DNA from: VXRD01 sp965232265 | Lineage (GTDB): Bacteria > Latescibacterota > UBA2968 | Reading direction: 5' to 3' | Length of the DNA stretch: 64,000 nucleotides | Assembly (NCBI GenBank): GCA_965232265.1 | Contig: CBDDPH010000002.1 | Span: forward strand, 2,294,001-2,358,000 | The notes under the pieces: generated by a model | Told to the model about the DNA's origin: nothing | The model's database searches: none | What the model saw: only the letters and a program-made list of their open reading frames with translations | Translations under genes and position numbers: made by a program | In this document: piece by piece, positions 36,933 through 46,240 of the stretch | Numbering within the stretch: the stretch's first letter is position 1 | Layout of the letters: each line of letters begins with the position of its first letter

Positions 36933-37697
36933 CTATCCAAAGACCCGGGTGAAGGTGCTGCCGCGCAATGAGCGCGTGTCGCCGTGCATATAACACACGC
37001 TGAATGCGCGTCGCGCAATATCTGTGGTGTTCACGCCCGAACTGTGCAGCATCCAATTGTGGAGCAAAACCGAGTCGCCGGCTTCTAATATTAAATCTAT
37101 TGGCTCGTATTGGGATACAATGGTCTCGATGTGTTCTTCGGTCAAGAATCCGGATCCGTGTTCGGGATTTATCAACTTGTTATGCGATTCCGGAATAATT
37201 TTCACACAGCCGTTTTCGACGGATGTGGGATCAAGAGCCGTCCATATCGTGATTTGAGGATCGAGGGTTAGATCGGTCCAGCGGTCCTGATGCCATACCA
37301 GCGGGGTGCCGTCGTGTGCGGGTTTGTTCATAAACATCGCTCGAAAACAATCGACGGGCGTATTTTTGCCATAGATGTATTCGCAAATTTCTCTGAACTG
37401 CGGTTTTTGCAAAAATGAGAGAAAGAGGGGATCCAATTCCAAATTTTGAATTTTGCGATACCCGAGTGTCGCGTATTTATGCCCTTTGCTCTGTGGACCG
37501 GGTTTTCCATTGTTCTCGGGGTCGGAATCCAGTTGCATCATGACATGATCGTAGTTGATGGACGCCGTGCCGAGCATGATCTCATCAATTCGGTGCTGTA
37601 ATGCCGCCAGTTCCCCATCGTCCATCACATTGCCCAAATGAAGATACCCCCGCGTTTCATAAGTTGCCCATTGGGATTCAGAAATATATTGATCCAT
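36933..37697 (-). CDS. Phytanoyl-CoA dioxygenase (PhyH) family protein
   Basis: 254 residues from the ATG at 37697 with AAGGA upstream; the longer frame is not supported. Fe ligands in LVWHQDRWTDLT (His-x-Asp), distal His in LLHNWMLHSSGVN, Arg in RRAFSVCYMHGD. Fe(II)/2-oxoglutarate hydroxylase of unknown substrate. Next to a DegT aminotransferase. Confidence 0.9.
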   Translation of the reverse strand: MDQYISESQWATYETRGYLHLGNVMDDGELAALQHRIDEIMLGTASINYDHVMMQLDSDPENNGKPGPQSKGHKYATLGYRKIQNLELDPLFLSFLQKPQFREICEYIYGKNTPVDCFRAMFMNKPAHDGTPLVWHQDRWTDLTLDPQITIWTALDPTSVENGCVKIIPESHNKLINPEHGSGFLTEEHIETIVSQYEPIDLILEAGDSVLLHNWMLHSSGVNTTDIARRAFSVCYMHGDTRSLRGSTFTRVFG

Positions 37698-37722
37698 GTT
37701 AATTCCTTTGTGTGAAGGCGGG

Positions 37723-39084
37723 TTACAAACCCGAAAAAAAATAAAAACGCGCGGAAGCGAGTACCCGCACCGCACGTACGCGATCTGCGCGATTGCCTTC
37801 AGTGGCTTTGTAGCCGCCAATCACTGCGGCAAAATTTAGGGTTACAGCCTTTTCCAATTCGGTGCCAAAACCGAGTGTCCACGCATCGCGGTCTGTCTCG
37901 ATTTGTATTTCTGGAACACTGCCGCCCCCAATATAGCGAACCGGGTCGCGGTAGTAACCACCTCTGAACGCGATGCCCCAATGCGATATGGCATATTCAC
38001 ATCCCAAATGCAGCCGCGCCGCGCTGCGATATTGCCGCCGAAAATTATCGACATTGGGGGCAATATTTACTGGCAAAATCTCGTAAGTTATTTCTTGCAA
38101 ATCGCCGTAATGTACGTCGCCGCTCAGGGTCAACCCGCCCGACGACCAGCCAAGTCCCATCCCAAAAGTCAGGGGTTGACGAATTTGATATGCGTCCGAA
38201 AAAGATTCGCGTGGATAGGTATCTGTGCGATCTTCAAACTCGTCTTCAAATTCATCCGCGAGTTCAGCCGATATGTGCATTGGGGTTGCTGCTGCTGCCG
38301 TAAGACCAAATCGGAAACCCGTGGGATGCCAATACCGAATGCCGCCCTGGATGCCCCATGCGGAATAGCGTTCCTCAGATTCAAAACGCTGGAAGATGCG
38401 GACGGTGTCGGCGTGTACCCGCTGCACATCTTCAAGGGTCAATTCCTGTAAAAAGCGATTGGTTCCCCCCCAGCGAAACAACGATATCCCCGCCGACAAA
38501 CGCGGCATTAGATCAATTGCAACCCCCAGTGTCCACGCGCCGAGTGTGCCTTTGTCTTCTGAAAATCCCGCTTTGTCAAAATTGGCGATGGTATCATACG
38601 CATCGATCTGCAATCCCCCGTCAAAATTTTGATTGCGCCCAAAGCCTCCGGCGAAGACCAGGCTCCCGCGATATACGGGGACGGGATAAACAAAGCCGAG
38701 GGATGCAATGCGCGTGCTGCGTAATTCGAGTGTTGAAGAGCGGTCAAAAAATTGCGATATGTTGCGATAGCGGTCGTGCGAGACGCCCCAGTTTACGGTT
38801 CCGCGCTCGATCCGCGCCAATCCCGCGGGGTTCCAGAACAGGCCAGAAAAATCATCGGATACGGAAATGTAAGCACCGCCCATGCCCATGGCGCGGGCAC
38901 CAATGCCAGAAAAGCTATCGAGAGCGACTTCTTGCGCGGGGATGGATGCTGCAAAGACGCAAATTATAACTGTGGGGATATGCAATAGTTGGGACGCTTT
39001 TTTTGGATAGCCACAGAAAGCACAAAAATTTTGGCCTGATGCCCAAAATTGTCCAACGTATTGGATACAGAGGTGTTGGGTCAT
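37723..39084 (-). CDS. OmpP1/FadL- or PorV-like outer-membrane protein
   Basis: 453 residues. Signature near the mature N terminus: GIGARAMGMGGAYISVSDDF, then SGLFWNPAGLARIE, typical of PorV/UPF0164 and FadL-like barrels. It ends in ASARFYFFSGL, near the aromatic C terminus of barrels. The signal peptide is about IPTVIICVFAASIPAQ. The start at 39084 overlaps the previous stop as TAATG, but the first 33 residues are read from a dispersed repeat, so a TTG near 38985 may be the true start. Confidence 0.75.
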   Translation of the reverse strand: MTQHLCIQYVGQFWASGQNFCAFCGYPKKASQLLHIPTVIICVFAASIPAQEVALDSFSGIGARAMGMGGAYISVSDDFSGLFWNPAGLARIERGTVNWGVSHDRYRNISQFFDRSSTLELRSTRIASLGFVYPVPVYRGSLVFAGGFGRNQNFDGGLQIDAYDTIANFDKAGFSEDKGTLGAWTLGVAIDLMPRLSAGISLFRWGGTNRFLQELTLEDVQRVHADTVRIFQRFESEERYSAWGIQGGIRYWHPTGFRFGLTAAAATPMHISAELADEFEDEFEDRTDTYPRESFSDAYQIRQPLTFGMGLGWSSGGLTLSGDVHYGDLQEITYEILPVNIAPNVDNFRRQYRSAARLHLGCEYAISHWGIAFRGGYYRDPVRYIGGGSVPEIQIETDRDAWTLGFGTELEKAVTLNFAAVIGGYKATEGNRADRVRAVRVLASARFYFFSGL

Positions 39085-39689
39085 TATCTCATTCCCCCTC
39101 TGCGACGGCGTTCCTCGCGTTTTTCTTCGCGTTTTTCAGACGTTTCTTCTTTTTTTGATTTTTCTGATGATTGTGTTTTGGTGCTGCGCGAGTTCTCCGG
39201 TTGTGTTGCAGGTGTGCTTTGTGTTGTGGTGCTGCCCGACCGAATTGTGCTGGCCGATGCGGGTTCGCCACGCACGCCTGTGTACCTGATACGGGGACGC
39301 GGATTGACTTGCTCGCGTTCTATCTGAGGTCTTGCTACTGGCGCATATACAATATGAGGTACCATAATCCTCGGCGACCACCCTCGCCACCACGGGTCGT
39401 ACACACTTGCCCAATACGAGTATTCCCAAACGAGGCGGTGTCTATTCCACCCAGAATAAAGCCGATATGGACGGTACGGGCGATATGGTCTGTACGGCTC
39501 ATAAAACCGCAGAGGAGATGGATTGCAATAATTGTCGTAATAATATTCAAACCGCTGTGCGGAATTTTCAGAAGGTTTGGTAGGGGATTCAGCGCGTTGT
39601 TTTTGCTGAACGCGCGGTGCCCGAAGCTGCGTATAACACCCGGCAAAAGCGATGAGACAGGTCATTATGAGACAGATGCGGGATGTCAT
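39084..39689 (-). CDS. Secreted lipoprotein with low-complexity tail
   Basis: 201 residues. Lipobox at the N terminus (CLIMTCLIAFAGCYTQLR, lipidation on Cys18). Then three PYR units (YRPYRPYRPYR) and a very charged C terminus rich in Lys, Glu, Arg (EKREEKREERRRRGG). Function unknown. GGAGG before the ATG. Translationally coupled to the outer-membrane protein (TAATG). Confidence 0.75.
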   Translation of the reverse strand: MTSRICLIMTCLIAFAGCYTQLRAPRVQQKQRAESPTKPSENSAQRFEYYYDNYCNPSPLRFYEPYRPYRPYRPYRLYSGWNRHRLVWEYSYWASVYDPWWRGWSPRIMVPHIVYAPVARPQIEREQVNPRPRIRYTGVRGEPASASTIRSGSTTTQSTPATQPENSRSTKTQSSEKSKKEETSEKREEKREERRRRGGMR

Positions 39690-39712
39690 GGCAACCTCCA
39701 GAGGTGAGAAGT

Positions 39713-39760
39713 GTGATCCGCAGGCATGTCCCTGTGAAAACAGGGATGGACGCAGATGAA
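39713..39760 (+). repeat. Dispersed CGCAGAT repeat, copy 5, with nested insert
   Basis: GATCCGCAG, then AGGCATGTCCCTGTGAAAAC followed by AGGGATGGACGCAGATG. The inner part is a palindrome (GTCCCTGT/ACAGGGA) nested inside the CGCAGAT repeat; a longer nested version is at 59095-59170. Confidence 0.7.
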
Positions 39761-39907
39761 AAAGAGGGGCTGTGACGTGTGATGTCGTTTGCCGTTTTAA
39801 ACGACAAAAGTGTGAAGTCCACCCGGCCCCAGTCCCTCATCCTCAAAAATAGGGCAATTTCATCTTTTGCACAATATTTCAGATTGTTTTGGCGTGTAAA
39901 GGCTTTT

Positions 39908-40690
39908 CTATTGGACCAGAAAATGAATCAGATTTTGGCCGAGAATCAACTGCACGCCTGCGACAAATAGAATTGAATAGACGACGATATTAAACCAGTG
40001 GTCTGTGAAACGCTTGTTGAAGAAAATGCCCAATTTTACGCCCGCGTAGCCCAACGGGGATAGGATTGCGATTGTGACGAGGTGTTCGGCGCGCAAGATA
40101 TCCAATCCCAAGTAGGGAATGAGTTTCATCTGGTTGATTGCGGCAAAAAGAATGACGGTTGTGCCCACAAAGAGGTCGCGGGGCAATTGTTGGGGAAGCA
40201 AATAGATGGTTGTGGGCGGTCCGCCAGCGTGTGCGATGGTCGATGTGAAGCCAGCAACTGCGCCCATGAAAACGCCTTCTGCGCTGTGCGGATGCCGCTT
40301 TGCAAGTGCGCCTGTAATCACTGCACGCAAAGCCTGGAATACGACAAAGAACAGGCTCAAGACGCCCAGGCCGATTTGCAACACGCGCTCATTGCTGCTG
40401 AAATACCCGAAAAATAATGCGCCTATGCCGATCCCGATTGCCGCACCGGGCAAGAGCAACTTGACACTGCGCCGATGAAAATGCGTGCGGTAGTGTGCAA
40501 CGGCAAAGACGTCGCACACCATTAAGAGGGGCAATAAAATCGCCGCCGAGTCTGCCACGGGAATGACGAGGGCCATGAGTGGCGTCGCCAAAATGCCAAC
40601 GCCTCCGCCAAACCCGGCTTTGGCGATGCCGACAAAGATCACAGAAATGACGGCCAGAATCCAGAAAACAGTCGGATAATCGGGGAACAC
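39908..40690 (-). CDS. TauE/SafE-family sulfite exporter-like permease
   Basis: 260 residues, about 7-8 membrane helices in two similar halves: VGIAKAGFGGGVGILATPLM near the N terminus and FTSTIAHAGGPPTTIYLLP in the middle. PF01925-type. GTG start with AGGAGGGCAAG. Substrate could be sulfite/sulfonate-like anions, fitting the sulfatases, but that is inference. Confidence 0.88.
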   Translation of the reverse strand: MFPDYPTVFWILAVISVIFVGIAKAGFGGGVGILATPLMALVIPVADSAAILLPLLMVCDVFAVAHYRTHFHRRSVKLLLPGAAIGIGIGALFFGYFSSNERVLQIGLGVLSLFFVVFQALRAVITGALAKRHPHSAEGVFMGAVAGFTSTIAHAGGPPTTIYLLPQQLPRDLFVGTTVILFAAINQMKLIPYLGLDILRAEHLVTIAILSPLGYAGVKLGIFFNKRFTDHWFNIVVYSILFVAGVQLILGQNLIHFLVQ

Positions 40691-40833
40691 CTTGCCCTCC
40701 TGACGCTGTGTAATTTATGTTATAGACACAATAAACCTGGAACTGAAAAATAAGGGAAACGTTTTAACAATAAATCAAAAAAACCACACGCCGCGTTGGC
40801 TATTTCTCATCCCCTTTCTTTCGGAGGTTTTGC

Positions 40834-42126
40834 ATGTCGCAGATCAATTTTCATCGGTTGCTCGCTGTCGCTGTCATTGCGTTTTTCTCGCATGGCAGTG
40901 TGCTCGGCCAGGTGGCGAATCCCGCGTCTGCTGGGGATGACACGCCTTCGGTGACGTCGTTTGTGATTGGCGGTGTGACGCTACAAGAAAATGAGATGCT
41001 CTTAGAAAGTGGAAAAAATCCGCCCGTGCCGAGTGGGATGCAGCCGTTTGAAATCGCGTTTGACAAACCGCTCATGGGCGATCTTGACCCGGCCGAGGGG
41101 ATTGGTTTTGAGAATATGGCGTTGTTCTCCTATCCCAGAGCCTTCTTGGATTCGCTCAAAACAACAGTGGCTGTCAGTGCTGATCGCATGAAGCTGATGG
41201 GCACGGTCAATTTGCCCCGGGATGCGATCTATCAAGTCGTTGTTGGCAGTGTGGCGGACGCTTTCCCCAGGCAGCAGTATTTTTTCGGGACGGTGGAACT
41301 GCCAGATGCGACTGTTTTTGGTGGGGGAACTTTGCCCGCGGATTTCTCGCCCCAATATACATGGGCTGCGCTGTTTGATGCATCAGGTACTGTGATGGAT
41401 GACGAGGGAGACCTGCCCATTGTGCGTTTGGCATCTGTGTATATCGCGGAATCCTACCCGCTACAACTGTTTTTTAGATTCCGCCATGTGCCCGATGGGA
41501 CTTATGTGTTGCATGTCGCGGTCGAAGGGGTTGATCCACAAGGGAACCCGCTTGAACTCATGGCTACCCGGCCGGTCTCGGTTGTCAATGGTGGCGATGT
41601 CAATTTGTCTGGCGATTTATTCGCCGACACAGAAGAAGTCTCTATGGTGCGCGTTCAGCGGGTCGATGTCGCCAACAATCAGTTTTTTATTTTGCTCGAA
41701 GGCAGAGAGGTCGGCGTGGATGTCACAGACGCAGCGCTGATTAACGATCTGGCGGATCTCGGTGTGATTTCCGGGGGATTAGATGATCCCGTGGGGGTTA
41801 ATCGCGAGGATCTGATTTTCGCGCTTTCCGATCTGATGGTCAACGATACGGTGTCCATTATTGGTTTTTCTGTTTCCGAGACGGAAATCCAGGCCCTGAT
41901 GGTCATACGCCATGGGATGCGTTCTGATCTGGATGGCGACCGCGATGTCGATTTCAATGACTTTCTCATTTTTGTGGCTGCGTTTGGCAAGCGTGGCGAT
42001 GAGGACGGGGCGAATCCCGCGGCTGATTTGGATGGCGATGGTGTGGTTGGATTTTCGGACTTTTTGATTTTTGCCGAAGACTTTGGCACGCCCGCGAGCG
42101 GGAAGCCGACGCATCAGAACAGATAA
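40834..42126 (+). CDS. Secreted protein with C-terminal EF-hand/dockerin-like tags
   Basis: 430 residues. Signal peptide near residues 8-25. The C terminus holds two calcium-loop motifs of the same type: DLDGDRDVDFNDFLIFVAAF and DLDGDGVVGFSDFLIFAEDF, each ending in FG. The middle is a beta-rich ~360-residue region with no family I recognise. The tags may bind Ca or serve as a cell-surface or export signal. Clear Shine-Dalgarno (CGGAGG). Confidence 0.85.
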   Translation: MSQINFHRLLAVAVIAFFSHGSVLGQVANPASAGDDTPSVTSFVIGGVTLQENEMLLESGKNPPVPSGMQPFEIAFDKPLMGDLDPAEGIGFENMALFSYPRAFLDSLKTTVAVSADRMKLMGTVNLPRDAIYQVVVGSVADAFPRQQYFFGTVELPDATVFGGGTLPADFSPQYTWAALFDASGTVMDDEGDLPIVRLASVYIAESYPLQLFFRFRHVPDGTYVLHVAVEGVDPQGNPLELMATRPVSVVNGGDVNLSGDLFADTEEVSMVRVQRVDVANNQFFILLEGREVGVDVTDAALINDLADLGVISGGLDDPVGVNREDLIFALSDLMVNDTVSIIGFSVSETEIQALMVIRHGMRSDLDGDRDVDFNDFLIFVAAFGKRGDEDGANPAADLDGDGVVGFSDFLIFAEDFGTPASGKPTHQNR

Positions 42127-42251
42127 TTTTTTTTGCAGTTTGCGTAAATTGAATCAACTGCGTATCTTTTCTGCCCGTGCGATTGTGTAGGCGCGCCCGA
42201 TTATCGCACGGGTATCGCATTTTTGTTCCAACCCCTTTGATTATTTACGGT

Positions 42252-43583
42252 ATGGTTATGAAATATATCGCGCTGAGTCTCATACTGATTTTGTCATCTT
42301 CAGTGCTCAATGCTCAGGAAACAAAGTCCGCTGATTTTGACGGCAATGGCAGCGTTGATTTTACTGATTTTCTGGCGTTTGCTCAGGGGTTTGGCAAGTC
42401 CGCTGGTCAGGATGATTTCAACGCAAAACTCGACCTCGACGGCAATGGCACAATCGACTTTTCGGATTTTCTGCTTTTTGTCAATGCGTTTGGCAAATCT
42501 TCTGGTCCAACCGATCCGCCACCCCCAGAACCCGCGCCCCGGTTTCTTTATGTTAGCGATTTGATTGGCAGTATCCAGGTTCTTGATACGGCGACCAATT
42601 TGCTCAATCCCAGCCGAATGCTTCCCGTCTCTTTTCCGCGGGGGATTGCGTTTTCCAATATCAACAAGCGGCTCTATGTGGCTGCAACCGATACCTTCCA
42701 CGCATTTACGGAAGATGGCATCCCCGAATTTCAACTCTCACTTGAAATTCCTGTCGCGCCCGGAGAACCATTTGCGAGTCGGGGCGGGTTTCGCATTGCG
42801 CTTTCACCCAGTCACCAGTTTGCATACTTGACCGAAGAATCCGGTGCTGCAGTCGAAGTATTTGATGTGCTGGCAGGTCAGTCTCTGGACATCATCGATG
42901 TCTCGCCCACGCCCAGTGGCATTGCCATTTCACCCGATGGTGGGCGCCTCTACGTTGGGCACGGCTATGCGACAAATGCCGTGTCTGTTATCGATACGGG
43001 TATTCCCGCGCTGATCGACAGTATCTCTGTGGGCCAAGCCGTCAGTCGATTGGCTGTCTCGCCCGATGGACAAAGCCTTTATCTCAACAACACCCGCGCG
43101 GGCCGCGTGCTCAAAGTCAATACCAGCACCAAAGCGATTGCCGATAGCCTCACACTCGGTCAGGCCGATGATCTGGGTATTGAAATCCGCGATATCGCGC
43201 TTTCCGCCGATGGCACGCGCCTTGTCGCCTCTCTCAGTCGCCTCTTTTTGGGCTTTGATGCCCTGGGCAATTCCGTGCCCGCGTTCTGGGGGAGTGTTGT
43301 GGTTATCGATACACAGACTTGGAGGCAAACAGCGGAGATTTTTGTCGGTGAAAGTGTGGCCAATATCGGCCTTGCGCCCAATGGTAAGACTGTGTACGTC
43401 GCCGGTGTCGAAAGGCTCGACGCTTTTGCTACAACGGGCAATTTACAGGTTTTTATTGTCGATCTCGAAAATAACAGAACCCTGGGCACTATACGCGGCT
43501 TTAGCCTGCCGGTTGCTTTTTCCTTTGGCGCGTCCAAACCCGCGATTCCCAGATTGCAAAGTCCAGAACTGATAGTTTTTTAA
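42252..43583 (+). CDS. Secreted YVTN-like beta-propeller with N-terminal EF-hand/dockerin-like tags
   Basis: About 444 residues from the ATG at 42252 (42258 equally possible). Signal peptide ALSLILILSSSVLNAQ, then two tags (DFDGNGSVDFTDFLAFAQGF; DLDGNGTIDFSDFLLFVNAF). After a PPPPEPAP linker, six or seven YVTN-type blades: GSIQVLDTATNLL, KRLYVAATD, GGRLYVGHGYATNAVSVIDT, GQSLYLNNT, GKTVYVAGV. Tags at the N terminus here, at the C terminus in the upstream neighbour: same module, swapped place. Confidence 0.85.
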   Translation: MVMKYIALSLILILSSSVLNAQETKSADFDGNGSVDFTDFLAFAQGFGKSAGQDDFNAKLDLDGNGTIDFSDFLLFVNAFGKSSGPTDPPPPEPAPRFLYVSDLIGSIQVLDTATNLLNPSRMLPVSFPRGIAFSNINKRLYVAATDTFHAFTEDGIPEFQLSLEIPVAPGEPFASRGGFRIALSPSHQFAYLTEESGAAVEVFDVLAGQSLDIIDVSPTPSGIAISPDGGRLYVGHGYATNAVSVIDTGIPALIDSISVGQAVSRLAVSPDGQSLYLNNTRAGRVLKVNTSTKAIADSLTLGQADDLGIEIRDIALSADGTRLVASLSRLFLGFDALGNSVPAFWGSVVVIDTQTWRQTAEIFVGESVANIGLAPNGKTVYVAGVERLDAFATTGNLQVFIVDLENNRTLGTIRGFSLPVAFSFGASKPAIPRLQSPELIVF

Positions 43584-43594
43584 CAGGAGGGACC

Positions 43595-43780
43595 ATGCCT
43601 TTTATTAATGTTAAAATGCTCGAGGGCCGCACGCACGAGCAAAAACGCGAACTCGCCAGAGCCATTACCGATGCGATGGTCAATATTTGCGATGCCAAAG
43701 CCGATGGCACAATGGTCGTTATCGAAGATATTCCCCGCGATCACTGGGCGCGAGGTGGCAGGCTTCTGTCGGAACAATAA
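43595..43780 (+). CDS. 4-oxalocrotonate tautomerase family protein
   Basis: 61 residues. After Met removal Pro1 of PFINVKMLEGRTHEQKREL is the catalytic base of the 4-OT fold; the C-terminal half (TMVVIEDIPRDHWARGG) matches. Complete length for the family. AGGAGGGACC before the ATG. May work in aromatic meta-cleavage or as a promiscuous tautomerase. Confidence 0.9.
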   Translation: MPFINVKMLEGRTHEQKRELARAITDAMVNICDAKADGTMVVIEDIPRDHWARGGRLLSEQ

Positions 43781-43810
43781 TGTCAATCGCGTCGTGTAGT
43801 TCGCAGAGAC

Positions 43811-43839
43811 TTGACAGGCTTTTGCACACTCCATATATT
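43811..43839 (+). promoter_or_regulatory. Sigma70-type promoter upstream of TPR gene
   Basis: TTGACA at 43811-43816 and TATATT at 43834-43839 with 17 bases between, 69 bases before the TPR start. Near-consensus. Confidence 0.75.
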
Positions 43840-43907
43840 GGCGGTGTGCATTTGTCATTTAACCTGCTGCCGGAACGCGCCGGCTGCGTTGAGAAAGGAA
43901 GATTCCC

Positions 43908-45089
43908 ATGACATTTTTTAAGCGCGGATTTATTGTTGTTCTTGCACTGGCCTTTGCTGCGACGCCATTGTTCACCCAGACCGCAGAGGCCAAAGTGACC
44001 AAGGGGCAGGCTTCTGTAGCCAAGCGCTCGGGCAAATTGTATATCAACCAGCGCCAATACGACAAGGCGATGGAGCAGTATATAATCGCGGCGGAAGGAC
44101 GCCCCGACGATTCTGAGGTGCAATATTATTTGGGTTGGCTTTACGGCCAGAAAGAGCTTTTTGAAGAGATGAATGAGCACTACAATCTGGCAACGGACAG
44201 GAAGTGGAAAAAGAAAGTCGATAGTGACCGCAAAGAGCTCTGGATGCGGTATTACAACATGGCCGTCAAGGGGATGAACGCGCAGAGGTTCGATTTTGCT
44301 ATGGAGCAATTCGATCTCGCCATTACGATTAACCCCAATGAAGCCGACGCTTATGAAGGGCTAGCTATTACGCATCTCAATATAGGCAATCAAGAAGCGG
44401 GTATTGAGATGTATCGAAAAGCGATTGAACTCAATCCGAAAAAGGCGCAGTCTTTTTTTAATTTGGGCGGCGCGCTTATGAATGTCGCACGGATTGAGGA
44501 AGCACTTGAGATGTTCAAAAGAGGCCACGAGATCGATCCCGAAGAAATCAATATTTTGCAACAGATGGCGATTGCCCAATATCGATTGGGCGATAAGGAA
44601 GGTGCAGCGGAATCAGCGGAGAAGGCACTGGCTATTGCCGGTGATGATCCAAAAATTTTGAATATTGCCGCAACCATTTATTTGCAGGCTGAAAACTACG
44701 AAAAGTCCGCTGAGATTCTCGAAAAAGTGGTTGAGATACAACCCGATAATATGGACGCGCTGTTCAATCTCGCTATTGCGTATAAGCAACTCGACAAGGG
44801 CGATAAGGCACTCGATTTGTTTGCAAAAAGCGTTGAGGCAAATCCGACTGACGCCGATGCGTGGTATCAGCTCGGTCTGCTCGCAGACAAAATAGATTCG
44901 TTTGACAGGGCGATTGAAGCTTTTGTCAAAGTCACCGAGTTGCAGGCGAGTAATGCCAGAGCCTGGGCGGCGTTGTCTCGCGTTTATGCGCGCAAGTCCG
45001 AAGTCTCGGAAGGCGACGTTGCCGCCGAGTGCGTCAAAAAAGCGACTGAGGCATTTCAGATGTACGAGGCGCTTCAGAGCCAGAACTGA
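43908..45089 (+). CDS. Secreted TPR-repeat protein
   Basis: 393 residues. Signal peptide (FIVVLALAFAATPLFTQTAEA), then about nine tetratricopeptide repeats such as AMEQFDLAITINPNEADAYE, AIELNPKKAQSFFNLGGALM and ALDLFAKSVEANPTDADAWY. Periplasmic protein-interaction scaffold. AAAGGAAG before the ATG; promoter at 43811 and a terminator at 45139 make it a single-gene unit. Confidence 0.9.
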   Translation: MTFFKRGFIVVLALAFAATPLFTQTAEAKVTKGQASVAKRSGKLYINQRQYDKAMEQYIIAAEGRPDDSEVQYYLGWLYGQKELFEEMNEHYNLATDRKWKKKVDSDRKELWMRYYNMAVKGMNAQRFDFAMEQFDLAITINPNEADAYEGLAITHLNIGNQEAGIEMYRKAIELNPKKAQSFFNLGGALMNVARIEEALEMFKRGHEIDPEEINILQQMAIAQYRLGDKEGAAESAEKALAIAGDDPKILNIAATIYLQAENYEKSAEILEKVVEIQPDNMDALFNLAIAYKQLDKGDKALDLFAKSVEANPTDADAWYQLGLLADKIDSFDRAIEAFVKVTELQASNARAWAALSRVYARKSEVSEGDVAAECVKKATEAFQMYEALQSQN

Positions 45090-45138
45090 TCCATCGCGTT
45101 TAACCACAGTGGGTATTTAGATAAACCATTCAACCATC

Positions 45139-45166
45139 AAAACCCCGTACAAAAGTGCGGGGTTTT
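45139..45166 (+). terminator. Rho-independent terminator after the TPR gene
   Basis: AAAACCCCGTAC and GTGCGGGGTTTT (one G-T wobble), loop AAAA. The plus strand ends in TTTT. Confidence 0.85.
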
Positions 45167-45196
45167 CTCCATAAACCACGAGAAAGAGGCGTATCG

Positions 45197-46189
45197 ATGT
45201 ATCTGACAGATGAAAAAGTTGCAGTAATGGGCGCGGCAGGCGCCATTGGTTCTAACCTTGCACAAACGCTCCTGTCTTCGGGCACGGCGTCTCGCGTATC
45301 TATGTACGATCCTTTTGCGCCGGGGCTTGAAGGCGCAGCCGAGGAGGTTTATCACTGCGGTTTTCCCAATGCCGATGTGACGTGGACAACCGATGCGGGA
45401 GAAGCCCTTGAAGGCGCGTCTTATGTGATCAGCTCGGGCGGCGCGCCGCGCAAAGAGGGCATGACCCGCGAAGACTTGCGACGCGACAATGCAGAAATTG
45501 CCAAACAACTCGGCCTTGATATCAAACAGTATTGTCCCAATTGTAAGTTTGTCATTATTATTTTTAATCCCGCGGATATTACGGGGTTGACCACGCTGGT
45601 ACATTCGGGACTCGCACCTGGGCGCGTGACGACCCTCGCCGCGCTCGATAGCACGCGCTTGCAAACCCGATTGGCACAACATTTCGATATTTTGCAGAGC
45701 AAGGTCACGGGTTGCCGCACGTATGGGGGGCACGGCGAAGAGATGGCCGTGTTTATGGGCGGTATTCAGATTGACGGTACGCCCCTGACTGATATTCTCG
45801 ATGGACAAACCGTCAACGGCGTTGGCATGAGTGCCGATGAATGGGCAGGTGTTCAAGATCATGTGCGCGGGGGAGGTGCTCGCATTATCGATTTGCGCGG
45901 GCGTTCTTCGTTTCAATCGCCGGCACAACAAAGCGTTTTTATGTTGCGCGGTGTTCTGGGCGCGTCCTACGATTGGCCCTGCGGTGCATATCTCAATGAT
46001 GGGGAATTTAATCGTATTATGATGGCTATGCCTGTGACCCTGTCTGAGTCGGGCGTGAGTTGGTCCATGCCCGAAGGCACAGCAGACGATATCAATGCCC
46101 TGCGCGAATCCTACGCCCATCTGACTGCGCTGCGAGACCAGACCATTGACGACGGTATCTTGCCGCCGCTTTCTGAGTGGCGTGTGTGA
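45197..46189 (+). CDS. Lactate/malate dehydrogenase family protein (malate dehydrogenase-like)
   Basis: 330 residues from the ATG at 45197 with GAGG upstream. NAD-binding GAAGAIGSNLAQTLL and catalytic motifs: Arg in APRKEGMTREDLRRDNA, Asp in LDSTRLQTRLAQH and His in YGGHGEEM. Catalyses malate/oxaloacetate or a related 2-hydroxy acid. Less conserved C-terminal third than typical Mdh, so name only the family. Confidence 0.85.
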   Translation: MYLTDEKVAVMGAAGAIGSNLAQTLLSSGTASRVSMYDPFAPGLEGAAEEVYHCGFPNADVTWTTDAGEALEGASYVISSGGAPRKEGMTREDLRRDNAEIAKQLGLDIKQYCPNCKFVIIIFNPADITGLTTLVHSGLAPGRVTTLAALDSTRLQTRLAQHFDILQSKVTGCRTYGGHGEEMAVFMGGIQIDGTPLTDILDGQTVNGVGMSADEWAGVQDHVRGGGARIIDLRGRSSFQSPAQQSVFMLRGVLGASYDWPCGAYLNDGEFNRIMMAMPVTLSESGVSWSMPEGTADDINALRESYAHLTALRDQTIDDGILPPLSEWRV

Positions 46190-46240
46190 TCCGCAGATGG
46201 ACGCAGATGGACGCAGATGGACGAAAAATTTTTCGTCCAT
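46187..46240 (+). repeat. Dispersed CGCAGATGGA repeat, copy 6, plus GGACGAAAAATTTTTCGTCC palindrome
   Basis: GATCCGCAGA then three TGGACGCAGA units, followed by the perfect palindrome GGACGAAAAATTTTTCGTCC. It starts at the mdh stop. Confidence 0.8.
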
